In this document: in pieces, positions 7,199 to 13,970 of the stretch
Layout: the number at the start of each line of letters is the position of its first letter
How positions within the stretch are numbered: position 1 is the stretch's first letter
Source of the DNA: Thermoleophilia bacterium
GTDB taxonomy: Bacteria; Actinomycetota; Thermoleophilia; Gaiellales; Gaiellaceae
DNA: 15,054 bases
Assembly: GCA_025936595.1 (NCBI GenBank)
Contig: JAICTB010000023.1
Coordinates: 1-15,054, forward strand
Direction of reading: 5' to 3'
The notes under the pieces: generated by a model
Seen by the model: the letters and a program-made list of their open reading frames with translations, nothing else
Databases searched by the model: none
What the model was told of the DNA's origin: nothing
Position numbers and translations under genes: made by a program

Positions 7199-8620
7199 GT
7201 GGCGACTCCCTTCGTTGCCCGCTCAGGCATGCCTGCCACCGCCGAACACCTGCTCCCACCCCGCTACACCGACGTCCGGCCGATCGCCCGCGGCGGAATG
7301 GGCGACATCTTCCGGGCCCGCGACCAGGAGCTCGGGCGCGACGTCGCAGTCAAGGTGCTGTCGGCGCGCTACGCGGCCGATGAGAGCCTGCAAACGCGCT
7401 TCAGGCGCGAGGCGCTCGCCGCGGCGCGACTGTCCAGCAACCCGAACATCGTCACGATCTTCGACGTCGCCGAGCACGAAGGCCGCCCGCTGATCGTGAT
7501 GGAGCTCATGGCGGGCGGATCGCTCGAAGACCGACTGTCCCGGCGTCAGCCGTGCGATCCGGCACAGGCGCTCGCCTGGCTCGAGCAGGCCGCCGGAGCG
7601 CTGGATGCCGCGCACGAGGCCGGAGTCGTCCACCGAGACGTCAAGCCCGGGAATCTCCTCCTCGACGACCGCGGCCAGATCAAGGTTGCCGACTTCGGCA
7701 TCGCAAGCGCGACGGGGATGGACTCGTTCACGCAGACGGGAACGATCCTCGGCACGGCGGGCTACCTCTCGCCCGAACAGGCGAGTGGCGCGCGCGCGAC
7801 GGCCGCGAGCGATCGCTACGCCCTCGCCGTCGTCGCCTGGGAGCTCTTGACGGGACAGCGCCCGTTCGAGTCGAACGTCCCGACCGCCGAAGCCGCTGCG
7901 CACGTGAACGCACCGGTGCCTTCGTTGCACGCGGCCAATCCTGCGCTGCCACTCGGGTATGACGCCGTGTTCGCGCGCGCGCTCGCCAAGGCTCCCGGCG
8001 ACCGGTACGAGAGCGCCGCGGAGTTCGTCGAAGACCTGCGTCACGTGCTGTACGAAGACGCAGGCGAGACCGCATGGGCCGGGCCGGCGCTCGCCGCGGC
8101 CACACCGCGGCGACGGGCCGGGCCGGTCCTGCTCGCCGCACTGGCGCTCGCGCTGGCCGGCGGTGTCGTCGCGGCATTGCTGCTGTCGCGCGGCTCAACG
8201 GATGCTTCGCCCCCGCGCACCGTCGTGCACACGGTCACGAGCCGCGGCGAGACCGTACGCGAGACGGTGACCGTGTCGCGCTCTCCCGCGCCCTCGCCGG
8301 CAGCCACGCCTACCGCGTCGACCACCTCGACCACCTCGACCACGAGCCCTGACGGCGCGGCCCTCAACGACGAGGGGTTTCGCAAGCTCCAGCAGCACGA
8401 CTACGCGGGAGCGCTGCCGCTGCTCGAGCAGGCGGTGGCCAGGCTGAACGGCAGCGACTCGACCGTCGAGGCCTACGCCGACTACAACCTCGCACTCGCG
8501 CGCCGCGCGCTCGGTCAGTGCACGGACGTGACGGCGCTGCTCGACCGCTCGGAGGCGATCCAGGGGCATCGCGTGGAGATCGACCGCCTCCGCAAGGACG
8601 CGAGGAAAGCCTGCCGCTGA
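7199..8620 (+). CDS. PknB-like transmembrane Ser/Thr protein kinase with extracellular TPR-like domain
   Basis: Membrane receptor-type kinase. Counting from GTG 7199 (473 residues), the cytoplasmic catalytic domain covers about 23-285: glycine loop ARGGMGDIFRA (30-40), ATP-binding Lys52, HRDVKPGN (145-152) with catalytic Asp147, DFG (165-167), activation-loop threonines TQTGTILGTAGYLSPE (178-193). A single membrane span lies at about 308-329. Outside are a short TVxxTVT-type stretch, a Ser/Thr/Pro linker with STTSTTSTTS (374-383), and a helical domain (390-473) with TPR-like spacing (NDEGFRKLQQHDYAGALPLL, then EAYADYNLALARRALG). There are no PASTA repeats. Two cysteines in that domain (441, 472) may pair. 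ATG 7229, ten codons in, is an equally good start; neither has a clear ribosome site. Divergent from the spoIID-like gene, which suggests but does not show a link to cell-wall control. Confidence 0.92.
   Translation: MATPFVARSGMPATAEHLLPPRYTDVRPIARGGMGDIFRARDQELGRDVAVKVLSARYAADESLQTRFRREALAAARLSSNPNIVTIFDVAEHEGRPLIVMELMAGGSLEDRLSRRQPCDPAQALAWLEQAAGALDAAHEAGVVHRDVKPGNLLLDDRGQIKVADFGIASATGMDSFTQTGTILGTAGYLSPEQASGARATAASDRYALAVVAWELLTGQRPFESNVPTAEAAAHVNAPVPSLHAANPALPLGYDAVFARALAKAPGDRYESAAEFVEDLRHVLYEDAGETAWAGPALAAATPRRRAGPVLLAALALALAGGVVAALLLSRGSTDASPPRTVVHTVTSRGETVRETVTVSRSPAPSPAATPTASTTSTTSTTSPDGAALNDEGFRKLQQHDYAGALPLLEQAVARLNGSDSTVEAYADYNLALARRALGQCTDVTALLDRSEAIQGHRVEIDRLRKDARKACR
8318..8344 (+). 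repeat. Three 9-bp tandem repeats inside the kinase linker
   Basis: The unit tcgaccacc occurs three times in a row, the last copy ending in g instead of c. It encodes the Ser-Thr-Thr repeats of the extracellular linker of the kinase. Being in units of three bases, copy-number change would alter linker length without frameshift. Confidence 0.8.
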
Positions 8621-8629
8621 CGTAGGAAG

Positions 8630-9619
8630 CTAAGCGAGACGCGCTGCGTACTGGCTCTCGTAGTACCGCTTGTACTCGCCGCTCTTGATCGGCTCCCACC
8701 ACTCGCGGTTCTCGCCGTACCACGCAACCGTCTCCTCGAGCCCGCCGGCGTCGAACGAGTGCTGCGGCGCCCAGCCGAGGCCCCGGAGCTTGCTCGAGTC
8801 GACCGCGTAGCGGCGGTCGTGACCCGGCCGGTCCTCGACGTGCCGGACGAGGTCCGGGCTTGCCTGTGTGAGGTCGAGGATCCGCCGCACGACCTCGATG
8901 TTCTCGCGCTCCTGGCCGCTGATGTTGTAGGCCTCGCCGGCCGCACCGCCGCGCAGCGCGAGCTCGATGCCGTCGCAGTGGTCGGCCACGTGCAGCCACT
9001 CGCGGCGCTGCTTGCCGTCGCCGTAGACCGGGAGCGGCAGCCCGTCGAACGCGTTCGTGATGAAGAGCGGCAGGAACTTCTCGGGATACTGGCGCGGCCC
9101 GTAGGTGTTCGCGCCGCGCGTGATCAGCGCGTCCACGCCGAAGGTGCGCACGTAGGCGAGCACCTGCAGCTCGCCTCCCGCCTTCGAGGCGGAGTACGGG
9201 CTCGACGTGCGGATCGGCGCGTCCTCCGTGCAGCCCGGAGCGCCGAGCGGGATGTCGCCGTAGACCTCGTCGGTCGAGACATGCACGAGCCGCTTCTCGT
9301 TGTGGCGCGCGTAGTCGAGCAGCACCTGCGCGCCGAGGACGTCCGTGAGGATGAACTCCGCCGGGCCGAGGATCGACCGGTCGACGTGCGTCTCGGCAGC
9401 GAAGTTGACGATCGCGTCGCAGCCCTTCCCGGCCCGCGCGACAGCGGCGGGGTCGGCGATGTCGCCTTCGAGGAAGTCGTGCTCGACGCCGTCGAGGTTC
9501 GCGCGGTTGCCCGCGTAGGTCAGCTTGTCGAGGACGACGACGTCCTCGCCCTTGCCGACGAGGTGACGGACGAAGTGCGAGCCGATGAACCCGGCGCCGC
9601 CGGTGACCAGCACGCGCAT
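8630..9619 (-). CDS. rfbB: dTDP-glucose 4,6-dehydratase
   Basis: Second enzyme of dTDP-L-rhamnose synthesis, converting dTDP-glucose to dTDP-4-keto-6-deoxyglucose with bound NAD. The 329-residue extended SDR protein has the NAD motif TGGAGFIGS (6-14), LDKLTYAGN (30-38), NFAAETHVDRSI (72-83), the catalytic STDEVYGD (115-122) with Asp117 and Glu118, YSASK with Tyr142 and Lys146, and the sugar-binding RGANTYGPRQYPEK block typical of RmlB. ATG 9619 begins directly at the Rossmann strand. The gene is on the same strand as rfbD/C/A but separated from them by about 300 bases holding a plus-strand gene, so it probably has its own promoter, which would lie inside that small gene. It converges with the kinase gene with nine bases between their stops and no visible terminator hairpin. 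Confidence 0.96.
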   Translation of the reverse strand: MRVLVTGGAGFIGSHFVRHLVGKGEDVVVLDKLTYAGNRANLDGVEHDFLEGDIADPAAVARAGKGCDAIVNFAAETHVDRSILGPAEFILTDVLGAQVLLDYARHNEKRLVHVSTDEVYGDIPLGAPGCTEDAPIRTSSPYSASKAGGELQVLAYVRTFGVDALITRGANTYGPRQYPEKFLPLFITNAFDGLPLPVYGDGKQRREWLHVADHCDGIELALRGGAAGEAYNISGQERENIEVVRRILDLTQASPDLVRHVEDRPGHDRRYAVDSSKLRGLGWAPQHSFDAGGLEETVAWYGENREWWEPIKSGEYKRYYESQYAARLA

Positions 9620-9641
9620 GGGAACAGGCTACCTTCATGTC

Positions 9642-9962
9642 GTGTCGCGCAGGGTGATCACGGCCGCGATCGTCGTCGCGGCGGGCGGGCTCTTCGCATG
9701 GGAATGGATGGCCGCGCCCCGCGTGCACGCGGATCCGCGGGTACGGCAGGAGCTTGTCGGGGTGCGCGGAGAGCAATACCTCGGCACGCGCTTCGAAGGC
9801 TTGCCGCTCCGGGAGGTGCGTCCGTTTCTCTATAGCGACTGCGCGCCGGGGAAGCCACACGTCGTGGCCTGCCACTGGCTGCGCGTCGACCACGGCCGGG
9901 TCAGCGGCAGCGACCCGGCACAGGTCATTCGGGCGCGGGGGAAGCTGCGGCCGGTCGGCTGA
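9642..9962 (+). CDS. Small secreted or membrane-anchored protein of unknown function
   Basis: About 106 residues, not assigned to a family. The N-terminus is basic followed by a hydrophobic stretch (VITAAIVVAAGGLFAWEW), which looks like a signal peptide or single anchor, leaving a soluble domain of about 80 residues. The domain has a Cys pair (YSDCAPG and VVACHWL) that could form a disulfide outside the membrane, and ends in KLRPVG. Start is uncertain: GTG 9642 is preferred, GTG 9654 is possible, and ATG 9618 would share its CATG with the rfbB start on the other strand. GGGAACAGG at about 9620-9628 is a weak ribosome site. The last 38 bases overlap the end of rfbD tail to tail. The hydrophobic-then-soluble layout argues for a real gene; minus-strand frames here give only Arg/Pro-rich shadows. 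Confidence 0.62.
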   Translation: MSRRVITAAIVVAAGGLFAWEWMAAPRVHADPRVRQELVGVRGEQYLGTRFEGLPLREVRPFLYSDCAPGKPHVVACHWLRVDHGRVSGSDPAQVIRARGKLRPVG

Positions 9963-10722
9963 GGCACGCACGCAGGCCCTCGCGCCAGTGTGGCAGCTCG
10001 GGTGCGCCCCGCTCGCTGCGGAGTACCGAGTAAGGCGGGCGGAGCGCGCGGGCGCCGTACTCGGCGCTCGTGATGCGCCGGACGCGGGTCGCAAGCCCGG
10101 CCTCCTCGAAGATCGCCTCGGCGAAGTCCGCCCACGTGCACTCACCCGCGGCCGAGACGTGGTAGACGCCGTGCGGGAGCTGCAGGACCTCTTTCGTCGC
10201 CTCGGCGAGATGGCCGACGTAGGTGGGGCACCCGACCTGGTCCGCGACGACGGCCACCTCGTCCCGCTCCGCGCCGAGGCGCAGCATCGTCCGGAAGAAG
10301 TTCTTCGACGTCGGCCCGAAGAGCCACGAGCTGCGGACGACCCACGCGCGCTCACCGGCCGCCGCCTCGCCGTGCAGCTTCGTGCGCCCGTAGGCGCCGA
10401 GGGGGCTCGCCGGGTCCGACTCGACGTACGGCTCGCGCTTCGCGCCGTCGAAGACATAGTCGCTCGACCAGACGACGAGCGGCACGCCGAGCGCCGCCGC
10501 GTGCTGCACCCCTCCGACGTTCACGGCGGCGGCGCCCTGAGGATCGTCTTCGGCAGCGTCGACGTCGGTCCACGCGGCCGCGTGCAGCACGAGCTCGGGC
10601 GCGAGGCCGGGTGGCGCAGGGTGCGTCACGTCCCACTCCGCCCGCGTCAGCCCGCGCGCCTCGGGAAACGACTCGAGCAGCGCGTGCCCGAGCTGCCCGC
10701 CCGCGCCGGTGACGGCGATCAC
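9925..10722 (-). CDS. rfbD: dTDP-4-dehydrorhamnose reductase
   Basis: Last enzyme of the dTDP-L-rhamnose pathway, reducing the C4 keto group with NAD(P)H. The 265-residue SDR-type product shows TGAGGQLG (5-12), the LHAAAWTDVDAAE block (46-58), SSDYVFDG (86-93), catalytic YGRTK with Tyr111 and Lys115, and a C-terminal RPPYSVLRSE that matches the substrate-binding end of RmlD. GTG 10722 is chosen because it starts exactly at the Rossmann strand and overlaps the rfbC stop as GTGA (10722-10719). It is the final gene of the five-gene minus-strand unit and its tail overlaps the small plus-strand gene by 38 bases. Confidence 0.94.
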   Translation of the reverse strand: MIAVTGAGGQLGHALLESFPEARGLTRAEWDVTHPAPPGLAPELVLHAAAWTDVDAAEDDPQGAAAVNVGGVQHAAALGVPLVVWSSDYVFDGAKREPYVESDPASPLGAYGRTKLHGEAAAGERAWVVRSSWLFGPTSKNFFRTMLRLGAERDEVAVVADQVGCPTYVGHLAEATKEVLQLPHGVYHVSAAGECTWADFAEAIFEEAGLATRVRRITSAEYGARALRPPYSVLRSERGAPELPHWREGLRACLSRPAAASPAPE

Positions 10723-11171
10723 GGCGCCGCGTCGCGCGCGGACAGGATCGGCTCCTGCGTGCTCCACAGGTGCTTCACGCGCGCGTCGGCCCACGACAGC
10801 CCCTGCTCGTCGGGGTCGGACGAGTCGTACTCCTCCGTCACGAAGTAACAGAAGAGGCAGTCGGTGAGCGCCTCGTAGCCGTGGGCGTGGATGCCCGGCA
10901 CGTAGATCGCCACCGGATTGTCGTCGCCGATGTCCTCGGTGAACGTCTCGCCCGTCTCGCGGTTGAGGACGACGACGCGCACCATGCCCTGCAGGCAGAG
11001 GAAGAGGTCGTCCTGCCCGCGCTCGTGGAAGTGCAGCGCACGGATGACGCCCTTGCGCGACCGCGCGAGGTTCGCCTGGCGCACCGGCTTCGGCAGCTCG
11101 CTCGCGCGCATCAGCTCCATGAACCAGCCGCGGTCGTCCTCGTGGCGGCGAAGTGGGATGCGGGTGACCAC
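10719..11171 (-). CDS. rfbC: dTDP-4-dehydrorhamnose 3,5-epimerase family protein (short, SpsL-like cupin)
   Basis: Cupin-fold epimerase acting on dTDP-4-keto-6-deoxyglucose. The 150-residue product has GVIRALHFHERGQDD (41-55), where His47 occupies the catalytic base region, LCLQGMVRVVVLNRETGE (59-76), VPGIHAHGYEAL (91-102), and Tyr115 before the DEQGLSWAD segment, comparable to the Y..P..E.GI.WND end of RmlC. Classical RmlC is about 180-200 residues, so this is a short form, close in size to Bacillus SpsL. GTG 11171 shares one base with the rfbA stop (TAGTG), indicating coupled translation. Its position between rfbA and rfbD supports the rhamnose role despite the reduced length. Confidence 0.87.
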   Translation of the reverse strand: MVTRIPLRRHEDDRGWFMELMRASELPKPVRQANLARSRKGVIRALHFHERGQDDLFLCLQGMVRVVVLNRETGETFTEDIGDDNPVAIYVPGIHAHGYEALTDCLFCYFVTEEYDSSDPDEQGLSWADARVKHLWSTQEPILSARDAAP

Positions 11172-11938
11172 TATTTGTTGGCGCCCGTGTCCTCGATCAG
11201 GCGGCCCACCTCGGCGAGGTCCGCCCAGTGCTTGCCTCCGTCGTGCCACCACCCTTCGACGCGGTGCACCTGCAGGTCGCCGCGCTGCGCGTAGACGCGG
11301 TTCACGTCCGTGATCTCGAGCTCGCCGCGACGAGACGGCGCGAGACCCTCGATGATCTCGAACACGTCGGGCGGATAGCAATAGAGGCCGACGACGGCAT
11401 CGCTCGAGGGCGGCGCGTCGTAGCGGGTGTCGACGACACCGGCCTTCTCGACGATGTCGGTCACGTTCCCGCCGCCGTCGTAGGCGATCACGCCGAAGTT
11501 CTCGGGGTCAGGGACCTCCTTGACGAAGACCATCGCCCCGCCGTCCCAGGCGCGGACGGCGTCGGTCTGCGCCTGCTCGAAGATGTTGTCGCCGAGACAC
11601 ACGACGAGCTGGTCGCCGCCGGTGAAGTCGCGCGCCATCCCGACGACCTGCGCGATGCCGCCGGCCTCGACCTGCACCTTGTACGACAGGTCGAGGTCGA
11701 AGAGGAGCTCGTCGCCGGACCGCGAGACGACGCGGCCGTTCCCGAGCAGATCGATGAACTGCCCCGCGTGCTGCTGCCCGGTGACGATCAGCACCTCGCG
11801 GACGCCGACCCGCTGGAGGAGCTGGAGCGGGTAGAAGACCATCGGCCAGCGGCCGACCGGAAGCAGGTGCTTGTTCGTGACGCGCGTCAGCTCCGCAAGG
11901 CGCGTCCCGTCCCCGCCGGCTGCGATCAGGCCCTTCAC
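11171..11938 (-). CDS. rfbA: Glucose-1-phosphate thymidylyltransferase, short form (RmlA/SpsI-like)
   Basis: Nucleotidyltransferase making dTDP-glucose from dTTP and glucose-1-phosphate, first step of the rhamnose pathway. The 255-residue protein has the nucleotide-binding AAGGDGTRL (6-14), TNKHLLPVG (21-29), EAGGIAQVVG (91-100), LGDN (115-118) with the metal-binding Asp117, VPDPENFGV (142-150), and ELEITDVN (206-213) followed by GWWHDGG (229-235). The classical tetrameric RmlA is about 290 residues; this lacks the C-terminal extension and resembles the short class that includes Bacillus SpsI. The open frame runs upstream to 12394, but GTG 11938 starts at the family N-terminus and overlaps the MFS stop as GTGA. 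Nucleotide choice (dTTP) is inferred from adjacency to rfbC and rfbD. Confidence 0.91.
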   Translation of the reverse strand: MKGLIAAGGDGTRLAELTRVTNKHLLPVGRWPMVFYPLQLLQRVGVREVLIVTGQQHAGQFIDLLGNGRVVSRSGDELLFDLDLSYKVQVEAGGIAQVVGMARDFTGGDQLVVCLGDNIFEQAQTDAVRAWDGGAMVFVKEVPDPENFGVIAYDGGGNVTDIVEKAGVVDTRYDAPPSSDAVVGLYCYPPDVFEIIEGLAPSRRGELEITDVNRVYAQRGDLQVHRVEGWWHDGGKHWADLAEVGRLIEDTGANK

Positions 11939-13161
11939 GTCGCCAGCGATCCTACGGCTTTGCCGTCGTGACCGCGGGCGGCGAGCAGGCCGGTGATGCC
12001 CGCAATCACACCGACCGTCGCGACGCACATCCACATCGTCGCGTCGCCGTAGGCATGGCGCACCTGGAGGCCGAGGAACGGGGTCGCGGCCCACCCGACC
12101 GACCACGTTCCGCCGAAGACGCCCATGTAGGCGCCGCGGATGTCGGGCGGTGCGAGCGCGGCGACGACGGCCTGCGACGTCGGCACCCAGAGCATCTCGC
12201 CGATCACGAACAGCATGATCACGAGCGCGATCACGCCCGCCGAGCCATGCACGTTCAGGAGCAGGAACGGGACGCCCATCAGCGGCATCGCGACGCCGAG
12301 CTTGAGCGACGCCGGGATGCCCGCCGTCCACTGCGTGAGCCGCAACTGGAACACCGTCACGAACAGCGGGTTGAGGATCATCAGGACGCCCCACGCCGCC
12401 GGCGCCAGGTGATGCGTGGTCGTCACCGAGATCGGCAGCAGCGTCTCCGTCGCGACGTACGTCATCGTCGCGAACATCGACGCGAGCATGAACAGGAGGA
12501 AGGGCGTGTCGCGGACGATCACCCCGAACGAGCCGCGCTGCGGCGGGCCCTCCGGCGCGTACGCGCCGCCGCGCGGGATGTACCTGAACGCGACCGCGAA
12601 TCCGATCGTCGAGAGGACGAGCGTGCCGAGCCAGAGGTGCGGCCAGTGGCCGCCGATGAGGAGCGCGCCGCCGAGCACCGGCCCGATCGTCACGCCGAGG
12701 TTTGACGCGACACGGACCGATGCGTACGCCCTCTCCTGGCGCTCCGGCGCGACGAGGTCGGCGACCATGGCCTGGTCGGCCGCACCGCCGAGCGACCCGA
12801 AGACCGGTCCGAGGGCGAGCAGCGCGAGCCCCGCATAGACGTGGTGGCCGACCGCGAGCAGCGCGAGCGGCACGAGCGCCTGAAAGCCCCAGCCGGCGAG
12901 GATCAGCGGGCGGCGCCCGATCCGGTCCGACCAGTGGCCGCCCGCGTAGCCCATGGCGCCGGCGAGCACGGCTCCGATCAGATACGAGAACGCGAGGCTC
13001 GACTGCGGCGAGTGCAGGTCCTTGATCGCCCAGATGCCGAGGAACGGGTAGGCGGAGGCACCGGCGATCGAGCCGATGAGGCTGACGGCGAGCACCGGCC
13101 GCAGCGCGCGGTCGACATCGCCGCCCCAGACGAGCCGGAAGACGCGGGCGAGAACGTTCAT
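11935..13161 (-). CDS. Major facilitator superfamily transporter
   Basis: Polytopic inner-membrane transporter of 408 residues with about 12 hydrophobic spans in two halves and a charged central loop near 185-215. MFS motif A is visible between spans 2 and 3 (GGHWSDRIGRRPL, 74-86), and the fifth span carries RVASNLGVTIGPVLGG (150-165), the Gly/Pro-rich motif of drug-proton antiporters, so a DHA1-like exporter is the nearest guess. Substrate cannot be told from sequence. ATG 13161 overlaps the stop of the upstream YczE-like gene (ATGA), and its own stop overlaps the rfbA start (GTGA), so it is embedded in the rhamnose unit. Whether it has any part in polysaccharide export is unknown; Wzx-type flippases belong to another superfamily. 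Confidence 0.9.
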   Translation of the reverse strand: MNVLARVFRLVWGGDVDRALRPVLAVSLIGSIAGASAYPFLGIWAIKDLHSPQSSLAFSYLIGAVLAGAMGYAGGHWSDRIGRRPLILAGWGFQALVPLALLAVGHHVYAGLALLALGPVFGSLGGAADQAMVADLVAPERQERAYASVRVASNLGVTIGPVLGGALLIGGHWPHLWLGTLVLSTIGFAVAFRYIPRGGAYAPEGPPQRGSFGVIVRDTPFLLFMLASMFATMTYVATETLLPISVTTTHHLAPAAWGVLMILNPLFVTVFQLRLTQWTAGIPASLKLGVAMPLMGVPFLLLNVHGSAGVIALVIMLFVIGEMLWVPTSQAVVAALAPPDIRGAYMGVFGGTWSVGWAATPFLGLQVRHAYGDATMWMCVATVGVIAGITGLLAARGHDGKAVGSLAT

Positions 13162-13787
13162 GTGTGCAGCCGCGAGCGCGAGATCAGCCAGAACGACCCC
13201 TCGACCGTCGGCCCGATCAGCGCCGCGAACGCAACCGTACCGACCCCGACCGTGCCACCGAGCAGCACCCCGGCGGCGAGCGCCGAGACCTCGATGCAGG
13301 CCCGCACCGCGCCGATGCGCGCCCCGCTCCGCAGCGAGCCGACGAGCATCAACGAGTCGCGGGGCCCTGCGCCGAGCGCGGCGCCGATGTAGAACGCCGA
13401 GCCGACGCCGAAGAAGACGAGCCCGAGCGCGAGCAGGCCCGCCCGCCCCGCGAGCGGCCACTCGGACAGGTCGTGCAGGACGTGCCAGGGCTGGATCAGC
13501 GCGATGAACCCGCCGATGAGTGCCGCGTTCGCGACCGTGCCGGCACCGATCCGTGCGCCCAGCCGCCACGCAAGGAGGAGCACCGCGACGGAGACGCATT
13601 CGTTCGCGACGCCGAACGAGAGCGGCGTGTGCCGTGCGATCCCCTGATGAAGGACGTCCCACGGCGGCAGTCCGAGGCGCGCCTCGAGAAAGCAGAGGAT
13701 GCCGCAGGCACAGAGGAAGAGGCCGGCGACGAGCCAGGCCGCCCGCGCGGTGAGCCCGCCGCGCAGGACGGGAGCCGCGCGCACCAC
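13158..13787 (-). CDS. YczE/YitT-like integral membrane protein
   Basis: Membrane protein of 209 residues with about five hydrophobic spans. The loop LGLPPWDVLHQGIARHTPLSFG (38-59 region) is characteristic of the YczE family, and a second related stretch ALGAGPRDSLMLVG occurs in the other half, giving the internal two-fold repeat typical of this group. Molecular function of the family is not established. It is the first gene of a five-gene minus-strand unit and overlaps the MFS transporter start by four bases. Start is GTG 13787 or GTG 13784; no Shine-Dalgarno is visible, and the start is preceded by a tandem repeat and by an in-phase micro-ORF whose stop lies 21 bases upstream. Confidence 0.82.
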   Translation of the reverse strand: MVRAAPVLRGGLTARAAWLVAGLFLCACGILCFLEARLGLPPWDVLHQGIARHTPLSFGVANECVSVAVLLLAWRLGARIGAGTVANAALIGGFIALIQPWHVLHDLSEWPLAGRAGLLALGLVFFGVGSAFYIGAALGAGPRDSLMLVGSLRSGARIGAVRACIEVSALAAGVLLGGTVGVGTVAFAALIGPTVEGSFWLISRSRLHT

Positions 13788-13817
13788 CGGACGTTAGTGG
13801 AACGAACGCTAGTGGAA
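13788..13817 (-). repeat. Tandem 15-bp repeat carrying duplicated in-frame stop codons
   Basis: Read on the minus strand, two adjacent 15-base units, TTCCACTAGCGTTCG and TTCCACTAACGTCCG (13 of 15 identical), lie immediately upstream of the GTG at 13787. The first contains TAG and the second TAA, both in the same reading phase as the YczE-like gene. Could be a tandem duplication or a regulator binding site in the leader. Confidence 0.7.
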
Positions 13818-13874
13818 GGGGGCGAGCAGGACGACCGTCCCGATCACGCCGCCGAAGGCCGCGATGAAGCGCAT
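13809..13874 (-). CDS. Candidate 21-residue hydrophobic micro-ORF upstream of the YczE-like gene
   Basis: ATG at 13874 opens a 22-codon frame ending in TAG (13811-13809). The peptide begins MRFIAAFGG and continues hydrophobic (VIGTVVLLAP), enough for one membrane segment. An AGGA (plus-strand 13882-13885) lies seven bases before the ATG, a better ribosome site than the downstream gene has. The frame is in phase with the YczE-like gene and separated from it by two stop codons in the tandem repeat. It may be a leader peptide, a tiny membrane protein, or a fossil N-terminus of the next gene. Chance is possible at this length. Confidence 0.3.
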   Translation of the reverse strand: MRFIAAFGGVIGTVVLLAPFH

Positions 13875-13970
13875 GGGCGGATCCTGGTCGCCGGGTTTGC
13901 GCCTTTCGTGTCCGGTCCGTACGGAAATGGTTAGTTTGCCGCCGGAGCGCGCGCGGAAGGTGTGCGGGCG
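13875..13970. promoter_or_regulatory. Divergent intergenic region, likely promoters for both operons
   Basis: This short region separates the minus-strand unit (YczE-like to rfbD) from the plus-strand unit (small membrane protein, hsp20, lon). It is less GC-rich than its surroundings around 13900-13940. It holds a perfect 10-base palindrome, TCCGTACGGA (13916-13925), and a TAGTTT (13932-13937) that could be a plus-strand -10 box, though the matching -35 is poor. GGAAGG (13955-13960) is a good ribosome site for the ATG at 13971. No minus-strand promoter is convincing. Confidence 0.35.

Noticed and set aside
8364..10457. Minus-strand open frame of 697 codons across rfbB and rfbD
   Set aside because: Its translation is Arg/Ser/Pro-rich low-complexity sequence typical of an out-of-frame reading of GC-rich genes, while rfbB and rfbD have clear motifs in other frames.
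9754..10848. Plus-strand open frame of 364 codons opposite rfbD
   Set aside because: It is a compositional shadow; the minus-strand RmlD motifs are unambiguous.
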